Notes: a model not told the origin generated them from the letters alone. Positions 48,549 to 60,986 are shown, counted from the first letter of the stretch. The stretch is DNA of 64,000 nt from Podocnemis expansa (GCA_007922195.1 ML682007.1:12162562-12226561); one strand, 5' to 3'. Numbers and translations are program-made.

Positions 48549-50939
48549 ATCGCATGACTGATTGAATTGAGCTGATGCTTTCTGTCCATTATTCAGTAAA
48601 GCACTTACCCATCCCAAGCACTCAAAAATCATGATTCTGTCTGTTCAAAAATGATTGACTATTTCAAAAAATAGTATGTCTTGGGTTCTTTTTATTGTTG
48701 CTGGGTTTCAAATCTTTTCTCCACTATCGTACGGGTTAGACGCTTACTTCATTCTTTTAAATGAAAGCCAAGATTCTCATACAATATCCTGCTTCCCTCA
48801 GTAACTGAGGCTTCAAGGAGAACTCAAAGTGTCATGCGAGCTGAGATTAAATCACAAGAGTTCACAAAAACAGAAAAAAAGCATGTGCTTTCGAAAAGTA
48901 AATCATTTGCATGAGGTGCTTTTCTGAATGAAGATATGTGGCTCACCGGCTGCCGCAGCCATTCGTGATCAGGTGTGGCATTGCAGAACCTTCTCCAGCC
49001 TACGTCACCTCCTTCGGATGGCCACTCATGCCCTGGTGCGCTATTTCTTATAGTGACTCACTCTCCAGCCAAGTCCCCTACAGCCTCACCCCTTCCAGGG
49101 GAATAGTGTTGCATTGTCCAGATTGGACACACAACACTGCAGCACTTATTATTTTTAAAAAATTATTCTTTCCTATGTCTGGGAACCAGGAGGCTCCACA
49201 AAATGTAACTAAGCAAACAAATCTACTCCAGCAACATGTGCTCTTGGAAGCAGAAAACATTTACTCTACTCTGAATTCTTATTTTAGCCTCTGCCCCTCC
49301 ATAGGGCCCACTGCAGAGAAAACTGCAGCTCTTTTCAATGCCCTTCCCTTCCCTAAAAGCCTTTACATACAGTGACCATCCATCCCATTTTGACCAGGGA
49401 GGGCCCTTATTTAAGCCCTGTCCCTGCCATCCCAACTTTTTTGATAAAAGATGGACATATGGCAAACACTTGGAGTGCAGAAGAAAATGCAGGGCAGAAA
49501 GTTGGGGGGGGAGGTGAGCAGACTGGGGGGCAAGGACAGGCTGGGCTCAAGTGAGTAGTGACTCCAGCACTGGGCAGGGGGCGGGCAGGGCTCTAAACTG
49601 CGCTGCCAGCCCCACGTGGGGTAGGAGACTCAGGCAAGCAGCTTGAGCCAGCCTCATGCAGGAGAGCAAAGAGAGGAGGGCTAGTCCCAGGTGGCGCCCC
49701 ATTTTTTTTCTTTCAGAAATATGGTTCCCTTACCACTAAAGCAAGCGGCCTGCTCTCACAGCCTCTCAGCAGTTCCTCTGGCCTCTGCTCTTGCTCCACC
49801 AGTGAGGAGACAGAAACTGATATATTCTCACTTCCATCCCCCCCAGCAAACCCCACCACAGGTGCAGCAGGGTATGGCTAATTGGGCTGAGCTAGCTACT
49901 CCCTTTAGCTGCCTCCTAGCTTCAATGCCCTGCCCAGTCTTTTCTCCAGACTGGGGCCCCTGTTGAACAAGCAGGCTAGATGAGCCCCTTATCGTCTGAA
50001 AGGGGCCAGTCCTTCCTCTCCCCCCATCCCATGATACAGAATTTACAAGATGGGAAGGTAACAATCCGTGAATCAGGATACAAATGCATACAGCAAAGGC
50101 AAATGGGGATTTTCAGCACTATATGCTAGCAGCTACAATGCTGTCCCCTTCCCGCCATTTTTTTTTTTTACTCCTGATAAAATAACCAATGCTCCCTAAT
50201 ATCTAACCAATATTCCTTGCAGTGCTTTTCAGAAGCCTCTCTGAGTACAGCCATGGTTTGGGGGAGGAGGAAGGAAGGGAAGGCAGAAAAGTGGGTGTTA
50301 GATGCATTCTCAACTGTCAGACGTGGTTTTGTTCAAATCTCAAAGTTTATTTTTATAGCAACCAGAAAACAGACTCTTCCAGCTAGCAACATCTGCTAAA
50401 TTAGCACTATTCTTCCTTTGTGGTTTGAAAAGCTTAATCTCCCTTTTCAGATTTACTTTGGAGAGGCAATTCTTGACTTTTCCTCAAACACATAAAACCA
50501 TGATATTCTTCCAGATTAAGAACCAGTTACTAATTCTTCCCAATAAACTCTGATTGAGGCTTGCTTTCCAGAGGAAAATTAGAAAATATTTTGCTTGAAT
50601 GCTCTCAGTGAATGAAACTCAAACCTAGGCTGAGAGCTCTTTTGTTCAGTGAAAGTTTTTCAGCAGCCCTGTAGAAATAAACATACAGAATAAAGATGCA
50701 CCAATATAGTTCGCAATGCACCACTCCCAAAACTAGCAAATAACAGACAGCTGAGGGGATGGAAAACAAGCTAATGCCATGAGTAGGAGATGCTTTTGTA
50801 TGTTACGTGACTGGTTCTGCTTAAGTTTTGAACATTAGGAGTCATGTGTAATATTTATGTTACTTATAGCTACTCCATTGTCCAGAGTCTGTCCAGTGAC
50901 AAAAACAGCTGACTGGAAATGAAACACACGGTCGATATT
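48549..50939. other. No recognised gene
   Basis: Two GC-rich patches at 49490-49690 and 49740-49990, and a T-run at 50157-50170. Open frames of up to 145 codons (48938-49375, +) have no domain and no coding context. The stretch from 49371 ('agtgaccatccatcccattt') may be the start of a DNA element with no visible right end. Confidence 0.45.
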
Positions 50940-51115
50940 CTCTGCTTTGTTGCTGACTCACTCTGTGACCTTGGACAAGACTGTGTAAGTGTAGCAATAT
51001 GCAAAAAGGGATGCAAGAATGCTCACCTACCTCACAGGAGGGTTGAAAGGTATGTAGGGATGTCAAATGTTTTGAGGTCCCTTAGCAAATGCACTATGAA
51101 TCATCAGTATAAAGT
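50940..51115 (+). mobile_element. CORE/MIR-type SINE, sense
   Basis: 'gctgactcactctgtgacct', 'tggacaagactgtgtaagtg', 'cctacctcacaggagggttg', 'gcaaatgcactatgaatcat' follow the sense order of a MIR-type SINE from core to tail. Confidence 0.65.
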
Positions 51116-52389
51116 CTGATTTATTAACACAAAAATGCATTCCTCTCTTTTTATTAAGAAATCTTTCCTTCTCTGAACCTCAGCTCACTTTTCTGGGTAG
51201 TTGGCAGCTACACTCATGCACAGTTGTAGGCATTTAAACATATTTCTAGGTTAGTTAGCCTTATTCCCAGACCTTCTCTATAATGTGCAGTATATCTAAT
51301 TTTTAAAAAAAATCAGTGCAGTCGCTAATGCTTTCCCTTGATGTGTAGCATATACTCCATGTTAACCACTATGGAGGGGGGAGATTAGCTACTTTGCCAC
51401 AGCTGGGCAATCAGAAAATAAATGACTCAATAGGAAGCTGTATGGAAACATAACAGGAAAGTCTACTGTCTGACATCTGTTAGGAAAAGAGTTCACAACT
51501 GACAGTAAATAGATTTCAAACTTTACCCCAACATAGGACATCTCAATTCCTTTCAACAACCGCAGGAGATCACAATCATTAATAAAAATCTGACTGCATA
51601 AGGAAAGGAAGGGAAAAAACCGTGGATGAATAGTCAACACTAAAAGCCACAATCTCACTGCAACAGCAGCATGCCTGTGTTTCTCTTCCCTTTCTTCTCA
51701 GCAGCCTGGGCTAACCTAGAGCATGGACATCACAACAAATAAATTATTGGCTGGCAGCAGGTTGAATCAGTTCCCTATGGAGCTAAGAAAAATAGCCAAG
51801 ATAATTGAAGGAAAACATCTTGTGTGAGGTTGCCTAATGGACCATATAGACTCCCTATTCTGAATGCACGATTGTGCATGTGTGTGCATATGTCCTTCAT
51901 TCCCCTGTGTTCTTCTGTGTACAAGATAAATATCTGCAATGGGCAGTACTGGGAGTTAGAGGAAACTAAACCAGAAATCCCACTGAAAAGGGAAAGTGGC
52001 AAGTTTTAAAAATCAAGCCCAGTGGGTGGCAAAGACTCAAAAGGGCGACAGGAAAAAACTACAAATATGAGAAACTTCACCTGATGTGGCAGTCATTTAG
52101 CTTCATAAGTCGGTGCTTCTGATGCATGTCTATAGTAACAGGAGTGGATAACCTCAGGTTTGTGTAAGACTGAAAAAGCATCTAACATGAGGGCTCATTC
52201 TTGTAATGAGGGCCAGCTGAAAGGGGGCTGTCCTATATTCACCCTCACTGCACTGTAGAAATCATGCACTCTGGACCAAGTGTTACCTAATCCAGGTGCC
52301 CAACAGAAAGGCATAACCCCAAGTCATAAGGTATTATCAGGCACTGTGGTCTCAGTTATCTAATTAAAGCAACATTAGTTAAACAAACA
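51116..52389. other. No recognised feature
   Basis: AT-rich unique-looking sequence. Confidence 0.5.
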
Positions 52390-52390
52390 T

Positions 52391-52904
52391 GGGCTAGGCC
52401 TACAGTAGCAAATTAGTCTAGATTAAGGGGGCTTAATCCGGACTAATTTGGTCCCTGTCTACAATAGGCTTTGCCTAGTTCTAACTAAAAATGTTTTAGT
52501 TCAAACTAAGCAAAGCCAGTTAGTTAGTTTGAACAGTAAGTTCAAACTAGCCACTTAGTTCGAATATTAGTTCGAACTAGTATGATGTAGCCATGCTAGT
52601 TTGAACTAAGTAAGTTTGAACTAAGCAGTTAGTTTGAACTAATCAAATCAAATCAAATCAAATCAAAGAGGGCTGGAAGGGACCTCATGAGATCATCGAG
52701 TCCAACCCCCCTGGCAACATTTTTTGTTCAAACTAACTTTTAGTTCGAACTAGCTGCACTTTTTTAGTTTGACCTAAAAAGTTAGTTTGAACTAAAAAAA
52801 CGCAGCTAATTCGAACTAAAAAGCTGCAGTTAGTTTGAACTAACCAGGAATTGCTTAGTTCAGACTAAGGAAGTCCGAACTAACCTTTCTGGTGTAGACA
52901 GCCT
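52391..52904. mobile_element. TTCGAA-array MITE, copy 3, split by a CR1 end
   Basis: Left terminus GGGCTAGGCCTACAG, right terminus GGTGTAGACAGCC. The interior has more than ten TTAGTTCGAACTAA-type palindromes, several with the central CpG still intact (near 52560, 52573, 52745, 52812). A CR1 3' end interrupts it at 52641-52720. Without that insert it is about 430 bp, longer than copies 1 and 2. Confidence 0.75.
52641..52720 (-). mobile_element. CR1 3' terminus nested in the MITE
   Basis: A tandem AATCA tail (52641-52667) is followed by GAGGGCTGGAAGGGACCTC and ATCGAGTCCAACCCCCC, the antisense of a standard CR1 3' end. Only about 50 bp besides the tail remain, an extreme 5' truncation. Confidence 0.85.
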
Positions 52905-53904
52905 ATGACTCTTCAGGCTGTTCCAAGTAGTTTTTAGGACACTTAAATCAATCAATCAATCAAAAGCGGCCTGAAATCAAAATAACTTATTAAGCAGCAA
53001 TACTCACTAATGAAACTGCTTCCTATTAATTTGATTTTACAAAACAAATTCCTCACTGCAATATGGTAGTAACGGTACACCTTTCAATAAAACCTGAGTG
53101 AGACCTTCTGCTGAAAAACACTTACTGATTTTCTAAATAGTTTGTTTGTATCTCTAATCAGCAGAGCTGTAGGAGAGGAGACCTCCACAGCCATTAATCA
53201 CTGATGGGGATGAGCTGATACAAGTTTCTGTCCTAGAGATCAGTTACCAAGGCAAAAAGTGTGGCAAGGCAGCCAAGACAAGGCCCAAACCTCTTAATCT
53301 GCATCCCTGGCTATTAAAAGGCAGGATAAGTATTACAAATGAAAGACAGAGCATACAGGATGCTTGAGAGGATCCCTCAGAATATTGGAACGAATCCTTT
53401 AAAAGTGTGTCAATGTTTCTACAATCTCAGCCTCACTTTTCTGCCGTTACCAAGAGTCAGGAACCTATAATAACAGGGAGATGAGACCCCAATTAGGGAG
53501 GTGAAGCTCCTCTGGGGCCCTTGGCAGTATTCAAATGAGCAACCCCCTGCATTCCCTGACAGCTGCCCTAACCTAACCGCCATTTGTGTATAGGGAATAG
53601 TTTAAATCTGTGCTCAAGCCCAGTATACGCCATGGACAGACTCCATTGACCTCACTGGTCTTTGGATCAGGCACCAAATCCTTAAAATGAAGTACAACAA
53701 GAGCTGAGTTATCTTAAACAGTTGACTGGAGCTGCCATGCTTTGAAAGAGGTGGGATGGAGTTTGGGTGATCAGACAGCAATGTGAAAAATTGGGATGGT
53801 GGCAGGTGGGGATAACAGCTGCTTATACAAGACAAAGACCCTGCTCTCAAGAGGCCTGGTCACCCATGGAGTCTCAGGATAAGTGTGACAGCACCATTGC
53901 CAGG
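52905..53904. other. No recognised feature
   Basis: A short ATCA/ATCAA run near 52947-52963. Otherwise unique-looking. Confidence 0.5.
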
Positions 53905-54115
53905 GAAGGCAGTATAGATTAACGGAGAGCACACTGAGCCAGGTGACCCCAATTCTGCATCTCACTCTGCCCACTCTGTGGTTGATGCTTGGCAAGCCAC
54001 TTACCCTTTCTGTACCTGTTTTCACCTCACGCCCTTTTCCTGACTTATATATTCAAAGTGTAAATGCTTCAGGACAGGGACTGGCAGGACCAAGACTGAT
54101 CCTATAGACGCTCCT
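53905..54115 (+). mobile_element. tRNA-derived CORE/MIR-type SINE, sense
   Basis: It begins GGCAGTATAGATTAACGGAG and AGCACACTGAGCCAGG (a pol III-head-like segment), then 'cattctgcatctcactctgcc'-like text, 'tggcaagccacttacccttt' and 'ctgtacctgttttcacctca', in the order head, core, tail of this SINE class. Confidence 0.65.
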
Positions 54116-54283
54116 CTAATGCAAATAATAGCAGTAACAAACTTGCTGGAAGGGTTGAAAAGGCAATTTTTCTACAATCTCGGCTGGGGCTCCTGGGCAC
54201 TGTTATAACACAAACAAAAAACAACCACCTGGAGCATCCTAACGAATAGTCTAGCTTGTGGCTTCAGGCCAGTTCTGTTAGAT

Positions 54284-54470
54284 CAGGGGTCTCAAACTCA
54301 AATTACCACGAGGGCCGCATGAGGAACAGCATGGTAGCCAAGGGTTGCACCACTGAAACCTTTCCATACAATTATATTGCAAATATCGGTAACAATCGTG
54401 TCATTGCGCCCCACAGGAAATAGCTTTAGGGGCCTCATGCAGCCCATGGGCTGCCTGTTTGAGACCCCTG
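54284..54470. mobile_element. hAT-type short element
   Basis: Termini CAGGGGTCTCAAACTC and GTTTGAGACCCCTG pair almost perfectly. The flanks TGTTAGAT (54276-54283) and AGTTAGAT (54471-54478) form an 8-bp TSD with one mismatch. Non-coding, 187 bp. Confidence 0.85.
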
Positions 54471-54478
54471 AGTTAGAT

Positions 54479-55027
54479 GGATAAGAGCATTGACCAAACA
54501 TGCTTGTAGAGGACAAAGTTGCTCATTATTCTCCAGTTGCCCCTTCTTGGGGTGCTGCGGTGAAAAGAGCCAGAATGAGTCTTGGGACCACTTGGCATGT
54601 ATTTTAGAAATACGCTGTTATTGCACATACCCGGCTGTTTGGTAAAAGGGTGAGTCAGGAAGGCTCAGTGTCTGCCACAGAGCTAATCCTGAGCAATTGG
54701 AAGCTTAAATCTGTAACCTGCATAGACACTGGGATGAGCATCTAATTCGACCTTCTGCAGTTACATACAAGACACCCTGTTCCTAGCATGGCTGGTTGGA
54801 AGGTTAGGACTGTAAGGCTGCCTGCAGGGAGAACATAATTAATAAGCAGGGTGTATACCCCACGTGCTTCTGAAGCGATTGCACCAACAAGCTATCAAGT
54901 GTCAATACTTGCGGCATTATCACAGCCTTAATATGGAGTCCCAGAGCCGCCTCTTGGATATTCTGGTATATCTTGCTAGACCTTTGTGACAGACAGCCTT
55001 TTACACCAAGAATCACAGTAATATTAA
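54479..55027. other. No recognised feature
   Basis: A possible CR1 3'-end trace near 54725-54785 ('gagcatctaattcgaccttc'). Nothing else is recognised. Confidence 0.4.
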
Positions 55028-55033
55028 AGCTTG

Positions 55034-55162
55034 AAAGGAGCAGCCATGTTAGTCTAGTCCAGCAAAAAAACAAGATGCTCTGTGGCACTTAAAGACTAAC
55101 AAATTTATTTATTGCATGACCTTTTGTGGGAGAAAATCCCACTTTGCCAGACACTTTGGAGA
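55034..55162 (-). mobile_element. Penelope-like repeat, single copy
   Basis: Reverse-oriented: AGCAGCCATGTTAGTCTAG at its 3' end, 'tgtggcacttaaagactaac' in the middle, and GCCAGACACTTTGGAG where it is truncated. The TSD is not clear (TTAAAG on both sides). Confidence 0.65.
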
Positions 55163-55165
55163 GGG

Positions 55166-56654
55166 GGAACTTAAAGAATGGGAGGAAAATAAAACAATAA
55201 AATAAAAAAAAAAGGAAAATAAAAGAATATTTAGGTTATTCCCAGGCCCAAAGGACCAGACCTGTCACATACCCCAGGGCAGATCTCACGCCAAAGACTA
55301 TGCATGTAGCCAGTCCTATAAGAAGCTATATATACATTTATTAATTAGGAAAAGGAAACATGAAAGTTCTTTAAAGGGTCAAAGCAGGTAAACACCAATG
55401 AGTTACTACCTTAAGTTTCTGACGAAAACTATAACTTCTATAATAACCAAGTGCTCTTTGTCCTTTTAGGCTAATCTAGGCTAAACAGCTGGGGTCTCTT
55501 GCTTATGCCTAAAAACCTCACCCCCCCCCCACACACACACCTACCAAGTCCGAGTAGCATTAAGGAAATCACAAGTCCTTTTGTCTGGGATTTTTTATTC
55601 CCACCACTCTTGTATTCTGAGCTCTATACTCATTCAATGGGAGCAATCCACTTGCTTGACTCGTCTTCAAAGCGGGAGGACAAGACAACAAACCTAACAA
55701 CTTCTGTTGGCAATCAGCACTTAACACTAGTCAATGTCTCTCTCTCCTGTCTTACACTCACAGAGGATTAAAATATGATGTCTCAAATATTACTTTATAA
55801 TATGGGATACCATGAGATTATAAATAAGCTATATCATAGTGAAACTAATGCATGAAGCAACTCACAAGCTTTCAATAAATTTTAAACATTATTCTCACTA
55901 CACTGAGGAAAAAAAGGTCTAAGGAAAAATAGAGGTAGATGGTATGAAGTTGCTGACTCAAAGGTGATGATCTTTGGTGCCTTTAGAAGAAACCAAAAAT
56001 ACTACCAACAAAATGCAATTCATGAGGTATCTCAAAGAATTAAAAAAACCCCAAAACAGTGCAATAAATTGACCTTTTCAGCTACATGTTAGTGTATAGG
56101 GCATGTGATAGTGGATGAATTGGTCCAAATTGGACAATCAGAGCCATAGGTTGGAATGATGATGGTAGAGAATATTGATGCACCAACAAGAGAAATACCA
56201 GGTAAAGTAAAAGGTCAACAGATGAAAGATCCTCTGATTGATTTCAAAGCATCTCATAAACTAACCACCACTACTGTGAGATTTCAGGCAGGGCACATGT
56301 GAATGAAAGTCAACAGAGACGGGACCAAGATATAGCCATACATTGAAAGATACAGCAGGAGTATCTCACCACCTCCCTATGCTTTTGAATGTAATAATGT
56401 AAGGAAAGTGAAGCTTTTGTCCTTGGATCAAGCCCTTACAAAGGAGTCTTTATGAGTTGCTGAAGTCATTCTTGAACTTCATGGCTTAATATGATTGTTG
56501 CAGGACAAGCCAAAAACAATCACATCATCTGTATTCTGAATACATGCTTGAATAGGATTTTCTGCTGCAACTTTGGCTGACACCTGTGTTACGAGCTGGT
56601 TTTTTTTTTTTTTTTTGTTATGTCTTTGCTGAGTTTATTAGTATTGAATTGACT
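55166..56654. other. No recognised gene; simple runs
   Basis: An A-rich stretch (55185-55228), a C10 run followed by CA repeats (55518-55540) and a T15 run (56600-56616). The part 55240-55500 may be an old retroelement, but I cannot define it. Confidence 0.4.
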
Positions 56655-57555
56655 GTTGCTAGCACTTTGGAGGATGGGATTAGAATTCAAAAGGGGACCT
56701 TGATATACTGGAGAATTGGTTTGCATTCAACAAGGTACAGTTCAATGAAGAAAAGTGCAAAATACTAGCCTTAGGAGGGAAAAAACAAAAGCACAACTAC
56801 AAAATGGGTAATAATTAACCAGCAGTAGCACTGCTGAACAGACGTGAGGGTTACTGTGGATCACAGATTGAATACAAGTCAACAATGTGATGCAAATAGG
56901 GAAAAAATACATCATTCTGTGGTGTATTATCAGGAGTGTTGGATGAACAGTTCAGGAGGTAATCTTCCTGCTTTACACAGCACTACTGAAGCCACAGCAA
57001 GAGTTCTGTATTCTAACCCGGGAACCACTTTTTCAGAAGGAGATGGATAAATTTGGAGACATATCCAAGGAGAGCAACAAATGAGACAATTTAGAAAACC
57101 TGACCCATGAGGACAGGTTAAAAAAGCTGGGCATGTTTAACCCTAAAAAAATAAGATTGAGAGAGGGCCTGATAAGTCTTCAACTACGTTAAGGACTGTG
57201 ATAAAGCTGATTGTGATCAGTGGTTTTTGCACACCAGCAGAAGGTAGGACAAGAAGCAAAAGGACTTACTCTGCAGGAAGGCAGATGTACGTTAGCTGTT
57301 AGAAAAAACTAACTATAAGAATAGTAAAACAAACAAACCTAGACTAACATGGCTACCCCTTTGGATATAAGAATAGTAAAGTTCTAGAATAGCCTTCTAG
57401 AGAAGTGTGTACAATCCCCATCATAAGAGGCTTGTAGGAATAGGTTGGACAAACACCTGCCAGGGATGGTCTAGTTATATTTGATCCTGCTTCAAGGTGG
57501 ACTGAGAGACCTCTAGAGGTTCCTTCCAGCCCTAATTTTGTGTGATTCCATGACT
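56655..57555 (+). mobile_element. CR1 LINE, 3' 0.9 kb, sense
   Basis: It follows the CR1 ORF2 C-terminal sequence: 'tagaattcaaaaggggacct', 'tatactggagaattggtttg', 'gagggttactgtggatcaca', 'tcaacaatgtgatgcaaata', 'aaaagctgggcatgtttaac', 'tggacaaacacctgccaggg', and ends 'ctagaggttccttccagccc'. Broken by stops. A 37-bp insertion of another retroelement interrupts it at 57329-57365. Confidence 0.9.
57329..57365 (+). mobile_element. 37-bp Penelope-like 3' end inserted in the CR1
   Basis: The insert consists of an ACAAACAAACC stretch and the terminal AGACTAACATGGCTACCCCT of the repeat. It is flanked by a perfect 15-bp duplication, TATAAGAATAGTAAA (57314-57328 and 57366-57380). The other copies end at the same point, which marks this end as the 3' end of the retroelement. 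Confidence 0.9.
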
Positions 57556-59789
57556 TTTAATAATCTTTTACCTGTCATTGTTAAAGGTGTCTAGACGATC
57601 AGACTACCCATTTTCTATTCATTTCAATGGGAATGAGCCAGCCACGTCCCTTAGGCAGCTTTGACACTCTCATCCGTTTAGTCAGTATACCCAAAGCAAA
57701 GGTTCTGGTATTTCTTTCTTTTTTTCTTTCTTTTTTTTTTTTTTCCTTTTAATAGCAGTAATGGTCCTTTTTATTTTAATTAAGTGACTTTTTCCTCCCT
57801 ACTTCTAAATGACTATTCAGTCATAAGGAAATGCTAAAGGAAGCTGAGACATTTAGGAACATGGAACACGACTGAGAGAACTCGGCCCCCACATCTCTCT
57901 CCACTAAGAGAGCTTCACTCTTCCCAACTCACCACCTGCCCACATATACATACACCATTTGGATTTCAGCTATTTTTAAGTTTTTCAGAAATGCCATTGG
58001 TTTTCATTTTTGGACACACTGTTGAACAGATAGCCACAGGCACATGAGGACTCTTGCCCAGGGCACAGGCGGCCATGAGATCATAGGTGTGTGAGGCAAC
58101 ATGGTACGGTGCTTGTATATTTAAGCGTCTGTACCCCTTGTTTAGTGAAGGCTTTCATGGTACTGACTCCGAATAGGTCAGTGTAGAGGGTTCCTGCTGA
58201 GGATGAAACCACAGGAAACTCCCTGAAAAGGAGAGGCAGATCAGCAGCAGCTGGTCCTTCAGCTTGGAAAAGGGGCTGCAGCAAAGCCTTGCAGCCAGCC
58301 TATGGCTTGAGAGGAAAGGGTTAAAAAAAAATCCATCTCAGACCTTTGCTGGCTTCCTGCACACAGTCTAGTGACTCAGGCTGCAAGCACAAAGGAACAT
58401 TCATTTTTCAAGAATAAAGGTTTTTAGAGAACATAACACAGCTTTTTCCTTACTGATGCTCTGAATATTTGCACATCTAAACCTGAATGACTGGTGCTGT
58501 CCTATTTAACTGCACTCAGACCTGGATTTTCAAAAGGATTAGTTTCAAAAGCAACCAGATAAAATGATATGCAATGCTACCCTCTGGTGGCAATTTCCCC
58601 CACCCACCACGGTTGTATTTAATTCCCAGTGGTTCCTTTTTAACACTTAATGATAAAAACTAATGCACAGCAGGATGTTGTTGTCTGATATGTTAGAAAT
58701 AGATTGCTAGATATCACCTCTTTCTGTATTGACAAAAGGATGTTTAGATCTTACTGCAGATGTGAGCACTCGCCTCTGAAGTTGTTCAGCAAAACACAGA
58801 AGATGAGCAGGCACAAGAACACTTAAAAACAAAACCAAAAAAAAAAAGCCATCAAACACACACTTTAAATGTGAGAGTAAAGGGGGGTCTCAGTTGCCTT
58901 TGATTGATGCTTTGTTTCTCTGACACCAAGAAAAGATAGATCAGCACTTAAAATCAATTAAAAGGTTGTGGCTGCTCCCCAGCATAATATCAGTGTAGCC
59001 TGTGTCAAATTCCAAACAAATGTTTCTCAGCAATCCCCCTTTACATAGGATTTTTAAAAGTGCTTGGCCTTGGCTTCACTCTGCTCCCATTGATTTAACT
59101 GGGAGAGGAGCTAAAACCACCCCGATGAGCTCTGTTGAGAACTCCACCCTCTGGTTTCTAAATCTCACTAACGGACAGGAGCGATAGGCATAAATCCCCA
59201 TTTACTTTGGACTCTGGCACTATTCATCTCTTTCAAGGGTAAGAGGTTTGCATTTGTTCCCCACATGTGGTGGATATAACAGATTTTTATTCTTCCATTT
59301 GGAATAGGAAGGTGCCTCTGAGATCAGCCACAACCCCAATATCATCAAGATGCAGGAAGTCTGCCCTGCTCATTTGCTAGTATAGACCTCCTGGGATTTC
59401 AGAGATCAAAAAAGAAGCACGTGCTAGTGAGGGAACCCCTCCAAGAGGAAAATGCTACCCTTGGAAAATAGAAAAACAGAGGCATTTTATTTGCCCAGTT
59501 TTAAAGCATTCTTGGTCTTTTATAATGAACTGAAAGAGTTCAGAAGAGCTGTAGCCATTTGTTGCATAATTTTCCAGCATTTAAGTAGCTGGCTCACACT
59601 CTTTCCTGAGCCTTACAGGCTGAGTGAAAATGTCTTCCAATGGAAATACTAGTTTTCTGCTTTTAATAGTGAATAGTGGTGTTCTTGACTCAGTGCACTC
59701 ATGAATCTGATGTTTAAGGGCTTTAACCTTCATGCTTCAGGGCTAATATCTGTAAGAAACCACAATGAGACTCCTGGAGTTCAGGGGAG
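57556..59789. other. No recognised gene
   Basis: A T-rich run (57713-57762) and an A-rich run near 58835-58850. A trace of the dispersed repeat may lie near 57585-57640. Otherwise unique-looking. Confidence 0.45.
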
Positions 59790-59985
59790 AGGGGCAGAGT
59801 ATCCCACCTATGCCTACTGTGGGATTTTTGCACATTCACCTGAAATCACCTGTCTGACAGCAGCCAGCCACAGTCGGAAATGACAGCTGCGTGGTGCTGG
59901 CCCCTCAGAGATGGGACACTGGACCAGATCGACTGTGGGTCTGATATAGCCCAGCAATGCCTAGGTTCCTATGTTTACAACCTAA
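59790..59985 (+). mobile_element. CR1 3' end fragment, sense
   Basis: 'ggacactggaccagatcgac', 'tgtgggtctgatatagccca' and 'aatgcctaggttcctatg' match a CR1 3' terminus of the same type as 3995-4735. Confidence 0.65.
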
Positions 59986-60102
59986 TCTCTAGCAAATTAC
60001 TTACTTATCCTTAAAGTTTAGTGTGAACTTTTCTGTCAGATGATCCATATATAACTAACTGAAAGGGGAAAAAAAAAATTAAAACATGACATGTTTTGTA
60101 TG
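59986..60102. other. Short spacer
   Basis: AT-rich, with an A-run near 60069-60078. Confidence 0.5.
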
Positions 60103-60110
60103 TGCTAGGT

Positions 60111-60298
60111 CAGGGGTGGCCAAACTTGTGGGACTCAAGAGCCACACAAGTTGATTATTAAGCCTTCAGGAGCCACACTGAGGCCTATAGCCATATACTT
60201 TTACCTACTAAATTGATTTGCTGATGTTCTTCCACAAGCCACACACTTTTCATTCAAAAGCCATATGTGGCTCCCAAGCCGCAGTTTGGCCACGCCTG
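60111..60298. mobile_element. hAT-type short element with perfect TSD
   Basis: Termini CAGGGGTGGCCAAACT and AGTTTGGCCACGCCTG, flanked on both sides by TGCTAGGT (60103-60110 and 60299-60306), a perfect 8-bp duplication. 188 bp and non-coding. Confidence 0.9.
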
Positions 60299-60306
60299 TG
60301 CTAGGT

Positions 60307-60755
60307 TTTAGTGGGTATAAATTGGTATAACTTACACTTCAAGGGGACAAAAGCGAGGATTGTAGCAAGCTAAGCAACCTGAAACAGGAAGGAACTATTT
60401 AGCTTAAAATGGGGAGTATAATTAGGAACCACCAGTTGACATTAAAGGATAACTTGAGTGGAATATCAAGGAAAAAAATGTGCCTTCTTTCTGGCAAGTC
60501 CTATTGACCTCTACAAGTTTCCCAAGGGAAGTGATAAAGCATGAATATATGAAGTTAAAAATTACTCTTCTGTAGGAGGAAGGCCAGGGGTGGGCGCTGG
60601 TACACAAGAGTCTGGCCCTTTTGTCGCTAGAAAATTCCTGAGGTGAGAAAGGGGGTTTCTCAAACACTGCCATGAAGAGTTTTCTCGGTTGTTTTAGCTG
60701 CCCTCTCCCAGGCTCACCTTGAGCAGACACAGGAGGAAGAGGAGCTGGATTTCCT
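60307..60755. other. No recognised feature
   Basis: A 151-codon open frame on the minus strand (60422-60877) reaches into the CpG-rich patch. It overlaps a plus-strand frame and shows no domain. Confidence 0.45.
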
Positions 60756-60759
60756 GAGC

Positions 60760-60980
60760 CGCAAAAAGGGGTTTCTTGGCAGAAGGGGGAGCCGGGTAAA
60801 ACTGGCCGGGAGCTGCCACGGGCCTGGACCATTCCCCAGGAGGGAAGGAACGTGCCGTGCCCGGTCAGCCGGCACACGCCCCGGCTGTGCTTTCCGGCTC
60901 AGGACGGGCTCACCTGGGCACGGAAAGCGGCTGCTGCGTGGGTGGCGCAAAAGGAGGCTGGCCTGGACAAAGGCCACAAC
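60760..60980. promoter_or_regulatory. Small CpG-rich patch
   Basis: By direct count about 15 CpG fall in 60781-60960, where GC is high, against a CpG-poor background. That density is near that expected for unmethylated DNA of this composition, so it just meets usual CpG-island criteria. It could be a promoter or first exon, or the CpG-rich body of a young repeat. No TATA box or exon is assigned. Confidence 0.35.
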
Positions 60981-60986
60981 CGAGCT

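Noticed and set aside
53905..53970. Possible tRNA gene at the head of the SINE
   Set aside because: No cloverleaf can be drawn and the sequence continues into a SINE core and tail.
55240..55500. Possible LTR or endogenous retrovirus remnant
   Set aside because: No paired LTR, no TG...CA boundaries, primer-binding site or gag/pol reading frame could be found.
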